From: Chthoniobacter sp.
Lineage (GTDB): Bacteria > Verrucomicrobiota > Verrucomicrobiia > Chthoniobacterales > Chthoniobacteraceae
NCBI GenBank assembly: GCA_025352865.1
Contig: JANXSB010000204.1
Span: 1-8,772 of the forward strand
Length of the DNA stretch: 8,772 nt
Reading direction: 5' to 3'
The number at the start of each line of letters is the position of its first letter. Positions within the stretch are counted from its first letter, which is position 1. The position numbers and the translations under genes were made by a program. The notes under the pieces are model-generated. The model had not been told where the DNA came from. It saw nothing but the letters and a program-made list of their open reading frames with translations, and searched no databases. This document shows positions 1-6,688 of this stretch, one piece after another.

Positions 1-3000
1 GCTGCTCCAGTCGGAGCGGACGATGCCGGGAACGATCGGTGCGCCGGTGAATCTGGCGGCGCGCGTGCTCTCGATGGCGGAGGGCGGACAGGTGCTGCTG
101 ACGCATGCGGTTTTCGACGATGCGCGGCAGTTTGTGAAAGCGATCCCGCTCGTGCCGCCGCAGGAGCAGGCGCCGCTCGGTTGGGAGGCGCACGGCGCGT
201 ACCGGGTGAAGGGGCTGGATGATCCGGTGGAAATTTTCGAGGTGGGCGAGCGCGGGCACGGGCCGTTCCGTCAGCCGAGAAATGTGCCGGGTGTGGAGCG
301 CGCCGTTTCCAAGGAGGAGGAGGCGATGCTCGGCTGGCGGCCCGCGCCGGCGCTCGAGGTGCCGAGGCGTGCGGGCTGGGTGGTGGCGCGGAAGCTGGGC
401 GAGGGCGGATTTGGCGAGGTGTGGCTCGCGGAGAATCGCAAGACGATGGAGCGCCGGGTTTTCAAATTCTGCTTCGACGCGGTGCGGCTGCGCTCTTTCA
501 AACGCGAGGTCATGCTTTTCCAGCTCATCCGCGAGGCGCTCGGGCCGCGGCGCGACATCGCCACGCTCTACGAGGTGCAGCTCGAGGCGTCGCCGTTTTT
601 TCTCGAGAGCGAATTCTGCGCGGGCGGCACGCTGGCGGAATGGATCACGGCGAAGATGGCCGCCGGCGAAGTGCCGCTGGCGCTGCGCCTCAGTCTCGTG
701 GCGCGGATCGCGCGCGCGCTCGCGGCGGCGCATTCGGTGGGGATCATTCACAAGGACGTGAAGCCCTCGAATATTTTCATCGAGGAGGCGGCGGATGGCA
801 GCGTGCATCCGCGGCTGGCGGACTTTGGCATCGGCGTGCTGGTGGACCGGTCGGTGCTGCAAGGGCACGATCTTACTTTCACCGGCGAGCTGACGATGAC
901 CATCGACGCGTCGCGTACAGGCACGCGGATGTATGGCGCGCCGGAATATATGATGGGTCTGCCGCCATCCATTCTCGGCGATGTCTATTCGCTGGGCGTG
1001 CTGCTTTACCAAGTGGTGGCGGGAGATTTCCGCCGCCCGCTCGGGCCGGGCTGGCGGCGCGATGTGCCGGATGCGCTGCTTGCCGAGGACATCGCGGAGT
1101 GCGTGGACGTGGACCCGGCGCGGCGGCCGAGCAGCGCGCTGCTGGTGGCGGGAAAAATCGAATCGCTCGAACAGCGGCGCGCCGCGCTGGCGGCGGCGGC
1201 AGCAGCGGTGGAGCGGGAGAAGGAATTGCAGCGGCGGCTCGCGGCGCAAAAGCGCCGGGTGCGTCTGGCGCTGATCACGGCGGCGGTCGCGACGGTGGTG
1301 ATCGGCGCGCTGGGTGTGGCGCTCTATGTCGTGCAGCGCTCGCGTGCGGCGGTGATCACGCACTCGAAGGAAATCGAGGCGCAGCGCGAAGCGGCGCGCG
1401 ACCGCCTCTACGTGGCGGACATGCAGGCCGCGACCGATGACATGCTGAAGTGGCGCGGGGAGGCCGCGCGGGAGACGGTCAACCGGCAGCGGCCCGCCGT
1501 GGGCGAGCGCGACCGGCGCGGCTGGGAGTGGTATTTCGCGGACTCGGTGCTCAACACCCGGCAGGTCGTGCAGAAGGTTTCCGCGCAGCCGCTGCGGGCC
1601 ATGGCCGTGAGCCCGGATGGGCAAAGCGTGGCCGTGGCTGGAGACGAAGGCGGGGTTTCGGTGTGGTCGTGCGGGGATCTGAAAAAAATCCGCTCAATGC
1701 CCGCCGGTGCGGTGCGCTGCCTCGGCTGGAGCGTGACGGGCAGCATCGCCGCGGGGCTCGGCAATGGCGAAGTGGTGGTGTGGGACGCGGGCACGGGTGT
1801 GGAAAAAAAACGCTGGAAGGCGCACGACGGCGCGGTGTCGGCAGTCGGCTGGCAGCCCACGGAAGATTTGCTGGTGACCGGTGGCGCGGATGGCGTGCTG
1901 GCGAGCTGGCACGGGGACGGACGCCCCGTGCAGACGTGGCCCCGGCACGGGCCGGTGCTCGCGGTGGACTGGCGGCAGGACGGCAGCGAGATCGCCGTGG
2001 TGCTCGGCCACCCGGGCCGACTACTCGCAGGCCCGCTGGACCACTTGGAGCATGAGTATGCTCTCGATGCGGAGGAGTCCGCGCTCGCGTGGCGGCCCGG
2101 TGTGCATGAGGTGGCGATCACCAAGGGCGGAGTGCCGATGCGCTCGTGGGATCCTTACTCCACGGTGGAATCATTCGCTCTGCCGAACCGCTTCAGCCCC
2201 GGCGCTTCGGCCTACGCCTGGTCGCCGTCGGGCGAGTCCGTGGCCATCGGCGGGATCGATGGAAAAATCATCCTCATCGATGCCCGTCGCCTGACCGATT
2301 CGCGCACCGCGCTCTACGGCCACAGCAGCCGCGTGACGGCGATGCAGTGGCTGGGCGGAGAGCATGAGCGGCTGCTCTCGGTGGGGGAGGATGGCACGCT
2401 GCGGGCGTGGGATGATTTGCGGCGCTCGCCGGAGATTACATTTCTGCCTTTCAAAACCCCACTCACCGACGCGCAGTGGAATCCGAAAACTGACAAGCTG
2501 GCGCTCATGTTTGCGGGCGACGAGGCGCAGGTCATCCGCTGCGATACGTGGCAGACGGAATGGAGCCGCCCTCTGCCGGCACCGCTGCAAGGACGCAGCC
2601 AGTACGTGGGCGGCCACCTCGCGTGGAGTCCCGACGGGCGCTGGCTGGCCGCAGTCTGCCCCGGCCGCCTTCCGGTGGTGTGGAATCCCGAGGATGGAAA
2701 AAGGATCACCGCCGCCGGGCTCGAAGACGCCTCCGAAGTCTGCTGGATGAATGACAGCCGCCGCCTCCTCGTGCGCGGGGCCAAAGGCTGGTCGTGGTTT
2801 TCCACCGAAGACGGCCGGGCCACCGCGATCCCCGGCACCGCGAACGCGGCATGGGTGGCGGGATTGGAAGGCGACGCCCTCGGCATCGTTGTGTCGGAGA
2901 GCGGTCCCTCGCGCTATCGCCTCGCGAGTCTCGCCGGCGGTGGCCAGAGCCTCGATGTGGCGCTGCCCGGCGAGCTGGGCGCGGTGCGGTGCGGCGCGGT

Positions 3001-4441
3001 CAGCCCGGATCGCAGGCTCCTCGCGCTGGCGGGTGAAAGCGGCGCGCTCATCTGGATCGACACGCGCACAGGCCAGGTGCAGCGCCCCCCGCTCGCGCAC
3101 TCGGGGCCGGTCAAATCCCTCGGCTGGCATCCCGACGGCACCCGACTCGCGACCGTCGGCGCGGACGGCACCTGCCGCGTCTTCAACATCGCCCAGGTCA
3201 CGCAGACATGGGTCCTCGAACACGAGCTTCCGCCGGAGATCGTGGCGAATGGATGGAGCAGCGATGGACGCCGCCTCATGGTCGTTTCGGGTGTGGGCAA
3301 GCTGGTGAAAATCTACGATGCGTCGCGTTCGCTCGCTTTGGAGAAAGGGGAGGGCGAGCCGTCCGCGGAGATCGCGTTTGCCGACCGGCTCACGCAAGCC
3401 TGCGCGTGGATCCAGCGGCAGCCCGGCGAGGAATTTGGCTGGCACGCGCTCGCGAAAGCTGTCGCCGACAGGCGCAATGGCGGTGCGGATGCACAGGCCG
3501 ACTTGCTGCTCGCTGCGGCGGACCTCGGTGCGCGAGGGCTTTTCAGTCCGCTCGATGAGGGGCCGAAGCAGACGCCGCTGGCGAAAGTGTGGCACGGCGT
3601 CGAGCTGCCATGCGCGGTGCATGTGGCCCAGGCTGCGGTGCTGAAGCGATGGGAGGAAATCCCGGCGCTCTGCGCCAGTCAGCACGGGCTGTATGCGGAC
3701 GCCGCGTGGTTCGCGCTGGCGAAGGCGGAGGCGCTCGCCGCGCAGGGCCGGGTGGACGAAGCGGAAGTCGCGAACCTCGAAGCATGGCAGGCGCTTCGGC
3801 GTCACCACGGAGGAGATGACCGCGTCGCGATCGGTCCTGTGGACGCCTCGGCTGGCGGCGTGAGTCTGGCCCCGTGGGCCAACATCAAGACCACGGAAGA
3901 CTGGACCGGCGGTGAAAACAACAATCTCTCCTCGCTGCCCGCGGTCCTCGCGCAGCCCGACGGCACCAGCTTTCATACCGGCGATTTCATCCAGCTCGCG
4001 GGAAAAAGTTTCCGTCTCAGCAGCGGCCGGATGCTGCCGCGCAGCACGGGCTGGATGCCGCTGGGGCGCTCCGCCACGCGCGCCAGCTTTGCGCTCGCTG
4101 CGTCCTACGCCGACCAGGATGAGCAGCTCCAGGATACGTGCATCGGCAGCATTTTCCTGCTGCGCAGCACGGGCCGCGGCGCGGTGCGCATCCCGCTGAT
4201 CTACGGCCGCAATGTCTGGGACTGGTGGGTGCCATCGGGCGGTCACATTTCCGAAGCGCCCGCCGCGGCGCTGGCGTGGCGCGGGGACAATGCCAACGCG
4301 CAATTCTACCAGCACAGCCTCGCGCTTTATCGGCTGATCTGGGAAGCGGGCGCCGGTCAGGCACCCGTCGCCGCGGTGTCGCTCGTGAGCCATCTGCGCA
4401 GGCCCGCACCGATGCTCATGGCGGTGGAAGTCCAGCCGTAG
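1..4441 (+). CDS. Cyclase / Ser-Thr kinase / WD40 transmembrane fusion protein (5' partial)
   Basis: The reading frame is open to the window edge. The first ATG (23) lies inside a cyclase domain, so the true start is upstream. Residues below count from that ATG. About 1-75 are the end of a class III nucleotide cyclase: PVNLAAR holds the transition-state Asn10 and Arg14, followed by GGQVLL and YRVKGLDDPVEIFEV. The kinase spans about 117-378: Gly loop GEGGFGEV (126-133), Lys148, probable helix-C Glu162, HKDVKPSN (243-250), DFG (267-269), APE (306-308), Asp320. An Ala/Arg-rich, possibly coiled segment (378-413) precedes a membrane helix (415-437). A linker (460-508, with RDRLYVADM and GWEWYF) leads to about a dozen WD40-like blades (524-1100), a helical region (1115-1262) and a Trp-rich beta domain (1280-1472). 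By the positive-inside rule the catalytic part is cytoplasmic and the propellers external. Inferred role: an envelope-sensing signalling protein that phosphorylates proteins and possibly makes a cyclic nucleotide. Ligand and targets are unknown. Kinase, helix and WD40 calls are secure; cyclase activity cannot be judged because its metal-binding half is outside the window. Confidence 0.93.
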   Translation, partial: LLQSERTMPGTIGAPVNLAARVLSMAEGGQVLLTHAVFDDARQFVKAIPLVPPQEQAPLGWEAHGAYRVKGLDDPVEIFEVGERGHGPFRQPRNVPGVERAVSKEEEAMLGWRPAPALEVPRRAGWVVARKLGEGGFGEVWLAENRKTMERRVFKFCFDAVRLRSFKREVMLFQLIREALGPRRDIATLYEVQLEASPFFLESEFCAGGTLAEWITAKMAAGEVPLALRLSLVARIARALAAAHSVGIIHKDVKPSNIFIEEAADGSVHPRLADFGIGVLVDRSVLQGHDLTFTGELTMTIDASRTGTRMYGAPEYMMGLPPSILGDVYSLGVLLYQVVAGDFRRPLGPGWRRDVPDALLAEDIAECVDVDPARRPSSALLVAGKIESLEQRRAALAAAAAAVEREKELQRRLAAQKRRVRLALITAAVATVVIGALGVALYVVQRSRAAVITHSKEIEAQREAARDRLYVADMQAATDDMLKWRGEAARETVNRQRPAVGERDRRGWEWYFADSVLNTRQVVQKVSAQPLRAMAVSPDGQSVAVAGDEGGVSVWSCGDLKKIRSMPAGAVRCLGWSVTGSIAAGLGNGEVVVWDAGTGVEKKRWKAHDGAVSAVGWQPTEDLLVTGGADGVLASWHGDGRPVQTWPRHGPVLAVDWRQDGSEIAVVLGHPGRLLAGPLDHLEHEYALDAEESALAWRPGVHEVAITKGGVPMRSWDPYSTVESFALPNRFSPGASAYAWSPSGESVAIGGIDGKIILIDARRLTDSRTALYGHSSRVTAMQWLGGEHERLLSVGEDGTLRAWDDLRRSPEITFLPFKTPLTDAQWNPKTDKLALMFAGDEAQVIRCDTWQTEWSRPLPAPLQGRSQYVGGHLAWSPDGRWLAAVCPGRLPVVWNPEDGKRITAAGLEDASEVCWMNDSRRLLVRGAKGWSWFSTEDGRATAIPGTANAAWVAGLEGDALGIVVSESGPSRYRLASLAGGGQSLDVALPGELGAVRCGAVSPDRRLLALAGESGALIWIDTRTGQVQRPPLAHSGPVKSLGWHPDGTRLATVGADGTCRVFNIAQVTQTWVLEHELPPEIVANGWSSDGRRLMVVSGVGKLVKIYDASRSLALEKGEGEPSAEIAFADRLTQACAWIQRQPGEEFGWHALAKAVADRRNGGADAQADLLLAAADLGARGLFSPLDEGPKQTPLAKVWHGVELPCAVHVAQAAVLKRWEEIPALCASQHGLYADAAWFALAKAEALAAQGRVDEAEVANLEAWQALRRHHGGDDRVAIGPVDASAGGVSLAPWANIKTTEDWTGGENNNLSSLPAVLAQPDGTSFHTGDFIQLAGKSFRLSSGRMLPRSTGWMPLGRSATRASFALAASYADQDEQLQDTCIGSIFLLRSTGRGAVRIPLIYGRNVWDWWVPSGGHISEAPAAALAWRGDNANAQFYQHSLALYRLIWEAGAGQAPVAAVSLVSHLRRPAPMLMAVEVQP
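3863..4438 (+). other. C-terminal Trp-rich beta domain of the kinase fusion
   Basis: Residues 1281-1472 of the fusion protein form a distinct module after the propellers and helical region. Landmarks are SLAPWANIKT (1281-1290), GDFIQLAGKSF (1320-1330), IPLIYGRNVWDWW (1390-1402), AALAWRG (1415-1421) and a final beta strand MLMAVEVQP. From memory, similar YGR..WDWW / AW.G modules end many verrucomicrobial and planctomycete kinases and secreted proteins. The pattern of alternating short strands suggests a beta-sandwich that could bind a ligand such as a glycan. The binding role is inference; the module boundary and motifs are seen directly. Confidence 0.5.
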
Positions 4442-4450
4442 CGGCGCTAC
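4438..4450. terminator. Palindrome containing both convergent stop codons
   Basis: GTAGC-GGC-GCTAC is a perfect 5-bp inverted repeat with a 3-base loop. The plus-strand TAG (4439-4441) ends the kinase fusion and the minus-strand TAG (4449-4447) ends the glycosyltransferase-like gene, so each stop codon lies in one arm. Only five bases separate the two genes. There is no T-tract on either side, so this is not a standard rho-independent terminator. It may be a weak bidirectional structure or chance. No other terminator fits between the convergent genes. Confidence 0.25.
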
Positions 4451-5271
4451 ATCTCGAGCGTATTCAGCAGCAGGAGCTGCGTGTCGAAAAGAAACGCCCC
4501 GGCGAAAATGCCGAAGAGAAAACGCGACTTGTAGTCCACCGGCGCTCCGCTCGCGGCGTGGACGATGGCCGACTGGGAGTAGTCATGGTAGCAGACGAGA
4601 TTCGCCGCGACGAGCGGCAGCGCGACCGCGTGGTGGGGCCAGTATTCGACCGTGCCATCCCAGTCCAGCGCCACGCGGTTGAAGGCCGACTGCTCGCGCA
4701 GGCCAATACGCGTCATCTTGCCCGCCTCCACCGCCCGCCAGCGGCGGAGCAGCTCCCGGAAACGAGCGCCGGTAACCGCCCATGTCCCGCTGTTCAGTCC
4801 CTCGTGGACAAGATGGTTTTTTTCGCGCCGTGTCGTGTATCCGCCCCAGCAGTATTCGTGGATGTCCGTGTTCTGCTCGGGAAACACCGCCAGATCCCAG
4901 TCGCCCGCGAGCAGGTGGTCGATGTTGCGTAGCACCACGGAATCGCAGTCGATGAACATCACCCGGTCATATTTCTTCGCGTCGATGTGCGCCGCCACCG
5001 CATGTTTGCACGACTGCGCGTAGGCCACGAAATCCCCGTTCTTTCCGGCCTTCGCGGGCACTTTCATTTTCACCTCCCGCACGCCGTGGCGCGCGACCAT
5101 GAAAAGCGGTGCGGGCGAATTGTGAAAAACCAAAATGTCGCCGGAAAACCGCGTGCGCAGCAGCGAGGAGACGAGCATCTTGGCGAGATTGCGATGGCCC
5201 GTGGCTCCTGCCGGATCGAGGGCCAGCGTATAGACGAGATTCCTGCCCGTGACTGCGGATTTTCTACCCAT
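4447..5271 (-). CDS. GT-A-fold glycosyltransferase-like protein, downstream paralogue
   Basis: A 274-residue protein without signal peptide or clear membrane helix, hence probably a cytoplasmic transferase. The core is YDRVMFIDCDSVVLRNID (101-118), in which a hydrophobic strand leads into a DxD motif (Asp108, Asp110). This is the metal and nucleotide-sugar site of GT8-like GT-A enzymes. LNSGTW (159-164) and EQSAFN (193-198) match the family pattern of an N-G loop and a D/E-Q acceptor-side motif. TGHRNLAKMLVSSLLRT near the N terminus aligns with the neighbouring paralogue. The ATG lies 9 bases after that gene's stop codon, so the two are probably cotranscribed, although no good Shine-Dalgarno sequence precedes it. 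Sugar donor and acceptor cannot be read from the sequence. An NDP-sugar transferase acting on surface polysaccharide or glycoprotein is the likely role. Residues 1-6 may be an extension, since an 11-base repeat spans the start. Confidence 0.8.
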   Translation of the reverse strand: MGRKSAVTGRNLVYTLALDPAGATGHRNLAKMLVSSLLRTRFSGDILVFHNSPAPLFMVARHGVREVKMKVPAKAGKNGDFVAYAQSCKHAVAAHIDAKKYDRVMFIDCDSVVLRNIDHLLAGDWDLAVFPEQNTDIHEYCWGGYTTRREKNHLVHEGLNSGTWAVTGARFRELLRRWRAVEAGKMTRIGLREQSAFNRVALDWDGTVEYWPHHAVALPLVAANLVCYHDYSQSAIVHAASGAPVDYKSRFLFGIFAGAFLFDTQLLLLNTLEM

Positions 5272-5280
5272 GACTGCGGA

Positions 5281-6078
5281 TCAGAGATCAAGGATGTGCA
5301 GCAGCGTGGCCTGCTGATCGAGGAAAAACGTGCTCATATAAAGTCCGAACATGAACCGCAGCTTGAGGTCGAAAGTCGTGCAGCCCGCCAGATGCACGAG
5401 GGCTGAGTCCAGATAGACATGCGGGTCGGGATCGTAGCCCATCGGCGTGGCTACGTCTGCCAGCTTGAGACGCCGCTTGCGCAGCTTGGTGTCGATGACC
5501 AGCCGCGTGAGAGCGGCCTGGTCGGTAAAGAATTTCCTGCGCGGCGACGGCCCGTAATGAATCCGCTCCCACGACTCCATCACCTCGTGGAAGCGCTCCG
5601 CACGCACGCCGAGGATGCCGCCGTTCACGCCTTCGCATTTCAAGCGCGCCGCCTCTTTCTTGGAGATGAAGCAATTGAACCACTTCCCCGTGGCATCGCT
5701 TCCCGGCTCCGGGTAATAGGCGAGATCCCAGTTGCCATTGAGCATCGCATTGATGTTCCGCAATGCGAGGCAGTCGGCGTCGAGAAACAGCACCTTGTCA
5801 TACCCGCGCACGTCGAGATGCTCCCGGACGCGGAATTTCCACGACTGCGCGTAGTCCCAGAACTCCTCGCCGTCGGGCACGGCGGTCTCGACAAAAACCT
5901 CCCGCACATGCGCGCGCGGCACCATGAAAAGCGGCGCGGGCGAGTTTCTGAAAACCACGATGTCGCCGCTGAAGTGCGTGCGCAGCAGCGAGAGGACGAG
6001 AAACTTCGCCATCGTCCGGTGCCCTACGGCTCCGGGCGGATTGTCGAGCGCGAGCGTGTAAGCGAGATGTCGTGTCAC
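5281..6078 (-). CDS. GT-A-fold glycosyltransferase-like protein, upstream paralogue
   Basis: A 265-residue paralogue of the next gene, first in the minus-strand pair. Both share the N-terminal YTLALD....G..GHR..AK block, the SLLRT.FSGDI.VF.NSPAPLFMV block and the DxD region, here YDKVLFLDADCLALRNIN with Asp100 and Asp102. VNGGILGV (151-158) and DQAAL (186-190) are the expected N-G-G and D-Q motifs of GT8-like enzymes. The likely reaction is transfer of a sugar from a nucleotide donor; substrate unknown. I chose the GTG at 6078 because it begins the protein where the paralogue's conserved block begins. The frame stays open to another GTG at 6267, but those 63 extra residues are Arg-rich, have no counterpart in the paralogue and would overlap a candidate promoter and the ORF at 6246. 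The start is less certain than the function; neither start has a good Shine-Dalgarno site. Confidence 0.8.
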   Translation of the reverse strand: MTRHLAYTLALDNPPGAVGHRTMAKFLVLSLLRTHFSGDIVVFRNSPAPLFMVPRAHVREVFVETAVPDGEEFWDYAQSWKFRVREHLDVRGYDKVLFLDADCLALRNINAMLNGNWDLAYYPEPGSDATGKWFNCFISKKEAARLKCEGVNGGILGVRAERFHEVMESWERIHYGPSPRRKFFTDQAALTRLVIDTKLRKRRLKLADVATPMGYDPDPHVYLDSALVHLAGCTTFDLKLRFMFGLYMSTFFLDQQATLLHILDL

Positions 6079-6106
6079 AGGGGTGCGGGCAATTTCCAGG
6101 GCGCGG

Positions 6107-6134
6107 AGAATGTCAGGCCGCGTCGCGAGTGCAA
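6107..6134 (-). promoter_or_regulatory. Possible sigma-70-like promoter for the glycosyltransferase pair
   Basis: On the minus strand, TTGCAC (6134-6129) is followed after 16 bases by CATTCT (6112-6107). The -35 box keeps the TTG core and the -10 box keeps the A2, T3 and T6 positions of TATAAT. Transcription would begin near 6100, leaving a leader of about 20 bases before the GTG at 6078. The match is weak and positional, and would support the shorter start of the upstream glycosyltransferase-like gene. Confidence 0.2.
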
Positions 6135-6245
6135 GCAAGACCCGCCGTCGTGGGCATGTTTTTTTCCGCCGGATTTTTCTTGTCTCTCGCCGCGCGCCCG
6201 GCAATCTCTCGGTGCGTTTCCACAACCCGAGGCGCAATTTCTGAT

Positions 6246-6380
6246 ATGGCTCAATCCACCCTCGCACCCACTCCTCCTCCCGCCAACATGCAGAGCCTGA
6301 TGGCTCAGCTCGGTGCGGCCGTACCGAACACGACGATCACCGGCAGCTTGATATCCTCCACTGGCCTCCGCAAAAACTGA
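6246..6380 (+). CDS. Short ORF, probably a gene truncated by an IS insertion
   Basis: A 44-residue reading frame from ATG 6246 that begins MAQSTLAPTPPPANMQ and ends ISSTGLRKN. A GAGG lies 13 bases before the ATG, farther than ideal. I do not recognise the protein. It has a Pro/Thr-rich start, an ATGGCTCA repeat at 6246 and 6300, and no membrane helix. Its last ten or so codons lie in sequence that looks like the left end of the adjacent IS3 remnant (from about 6349). The present stop codon may therefore belong to the IS, and the original gene may have been longer. The third-position GC content looks lower than in neighbouring genes. It may also be non-coding. Confidence 0.3.
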   Translation: MAQSTLAPTPPPANMQSLMAQLGAAVPNTTITGSLISSTGLRKN

Positions 6381-6521
6381 TCCAGGCGCTATGAGAGTAT
6401 GAGGCGCGCGAAGCGCGCCACAAACTCTATGAAACGCAAACGACACGCCCCCGAAGAGATCATCAAAAAGCTGCGCGCAGCGGCGACGCTGCTGGCGGTC
6501 GGCCTGGGCCTTGAGGAGGTA
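6349..6521 (+). mobile_element. Decayed left end of an IS3-family element
   Basis: The OrfA start at 6429 identifies the element. The upstream stretch from TGATATCC (6349), containing AAAAACTGATCC (6372-6383), resembles the leader of IS3-type elements as I remember them and starts with the expected TG. This left boundary is an inference. Family similarity ends near 6521, and no matching inverted right end, OrfB integrase (DDE) or remaining OrfA sequence is present downstream. The element is therefore a 5' remnant of about 170 bases and cannot transpose. Confidence 0.55.
6403..6419. repeat. GC-rich hairpin with GCGAAGC tip
   Basis: A perfect 7-bp inverted repeat, GGCGCGC, separated from its complement by GAA. 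The tip GCGAAGC is the well-known unusually stable DNA mini-hairpin. It lies 10 bases before the OrfA ATG of the IS remnant, where a structure could block read-through translation into a transposase. No T-tract follows, so it is not a classic terminator. Function is inference; the inverted repeat is seen directly. Confidence 0.5.
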
Positions 6522-6584
6522 GATGATTCAACACGCAGTCCGAGCGAGCAGAGAAGCGCGCAAGCCAAAATCGTCCGTGTCTGA
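6429..6584 (+). pseudogene. IS3-family transposase OrfA, truncated
   Basis: The first 31 residues, beginning MKRKRHAPEEIIKKLRAA and continuing to GLEEV, match the N terminus of IS3-family OrfA proteins. That region is the first helix of the helix-turn-helix that binds the element's ends. Family members continue with a second recognition helix, a YYRW-like motif and a leucine zipper, about 90-100 residues in total. Here similarity stops at codon 31 and unrelated sequence runs to a TGA at 6582. OrfB is absent. The frame also extends upstream to an ATG at 6399, but that segment is the hairpin and not part of the family. The product would be inactive. Confidence 0.7.
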
Positions 6585-6688
6585 ATCGAAGAAAGCGGCC
6601 TGATTTCCGATCCGGCGGGCTGGAATCGGCGTAACGAATGACGTGCATCCCGCGTCTGGACGCGCGACGATCCCTTTCACCAAACCGC
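6522..6688. other. Non-coding stretch after the IS remnant
   Basis: No gene is convincing here. A 26-codon frame from ATG 6523 to TGA 6603 has a GAGGAGG only three bases ahead, and encodes a Lys/Arg/Ser-rich peptide I do not recognise. An in-frame ATG at 6638 would lengthen the next gene by 17 residues. I found no clear promoter boxes, although the operon that follows needs one in or near this region. Confidence 0.4.

Noticed and set aside
1183..1263. GCG/CGG-rich tract considered as a DNA repeat
   Set aside because: It encodes the Ala/Arg-rich segment just before the membrane helix and is explained by coding sequence and codon bias.
421..1440. 339-codon plus-strand frame inside the kinase region
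   Set aside because: It is an out-of-frame shadow; the kinase motifs are all in the other frame and the translation is Gly/Ala/Arg repeats without structure.
2171..4393. 740-codon open frame on the minus strand opposite the WD40 part of the kinase gene
   Set aside because: It reads as a low-complexity Arg/Ala/Pro-rich translation with no family motifs, whereas the plus strand encodes recognisable WD40 repeats. High-GC codon use keeps the antisense frame open.
4138..4932. Plus-strand frame crossing the kinase end and the glycosyltransferase-like gene
   Set aside because: It overlaps two well-supported genes on different strands and shows no family similarity.
6079..6688. Possible tRNA, riboswitch or CRISPR repeats in the 610-base accessory patch
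   Set aside because: No cloverleaf with a GTTCGA-like T-loop, no spaced direct repeats and no known aptamer core could be seen.
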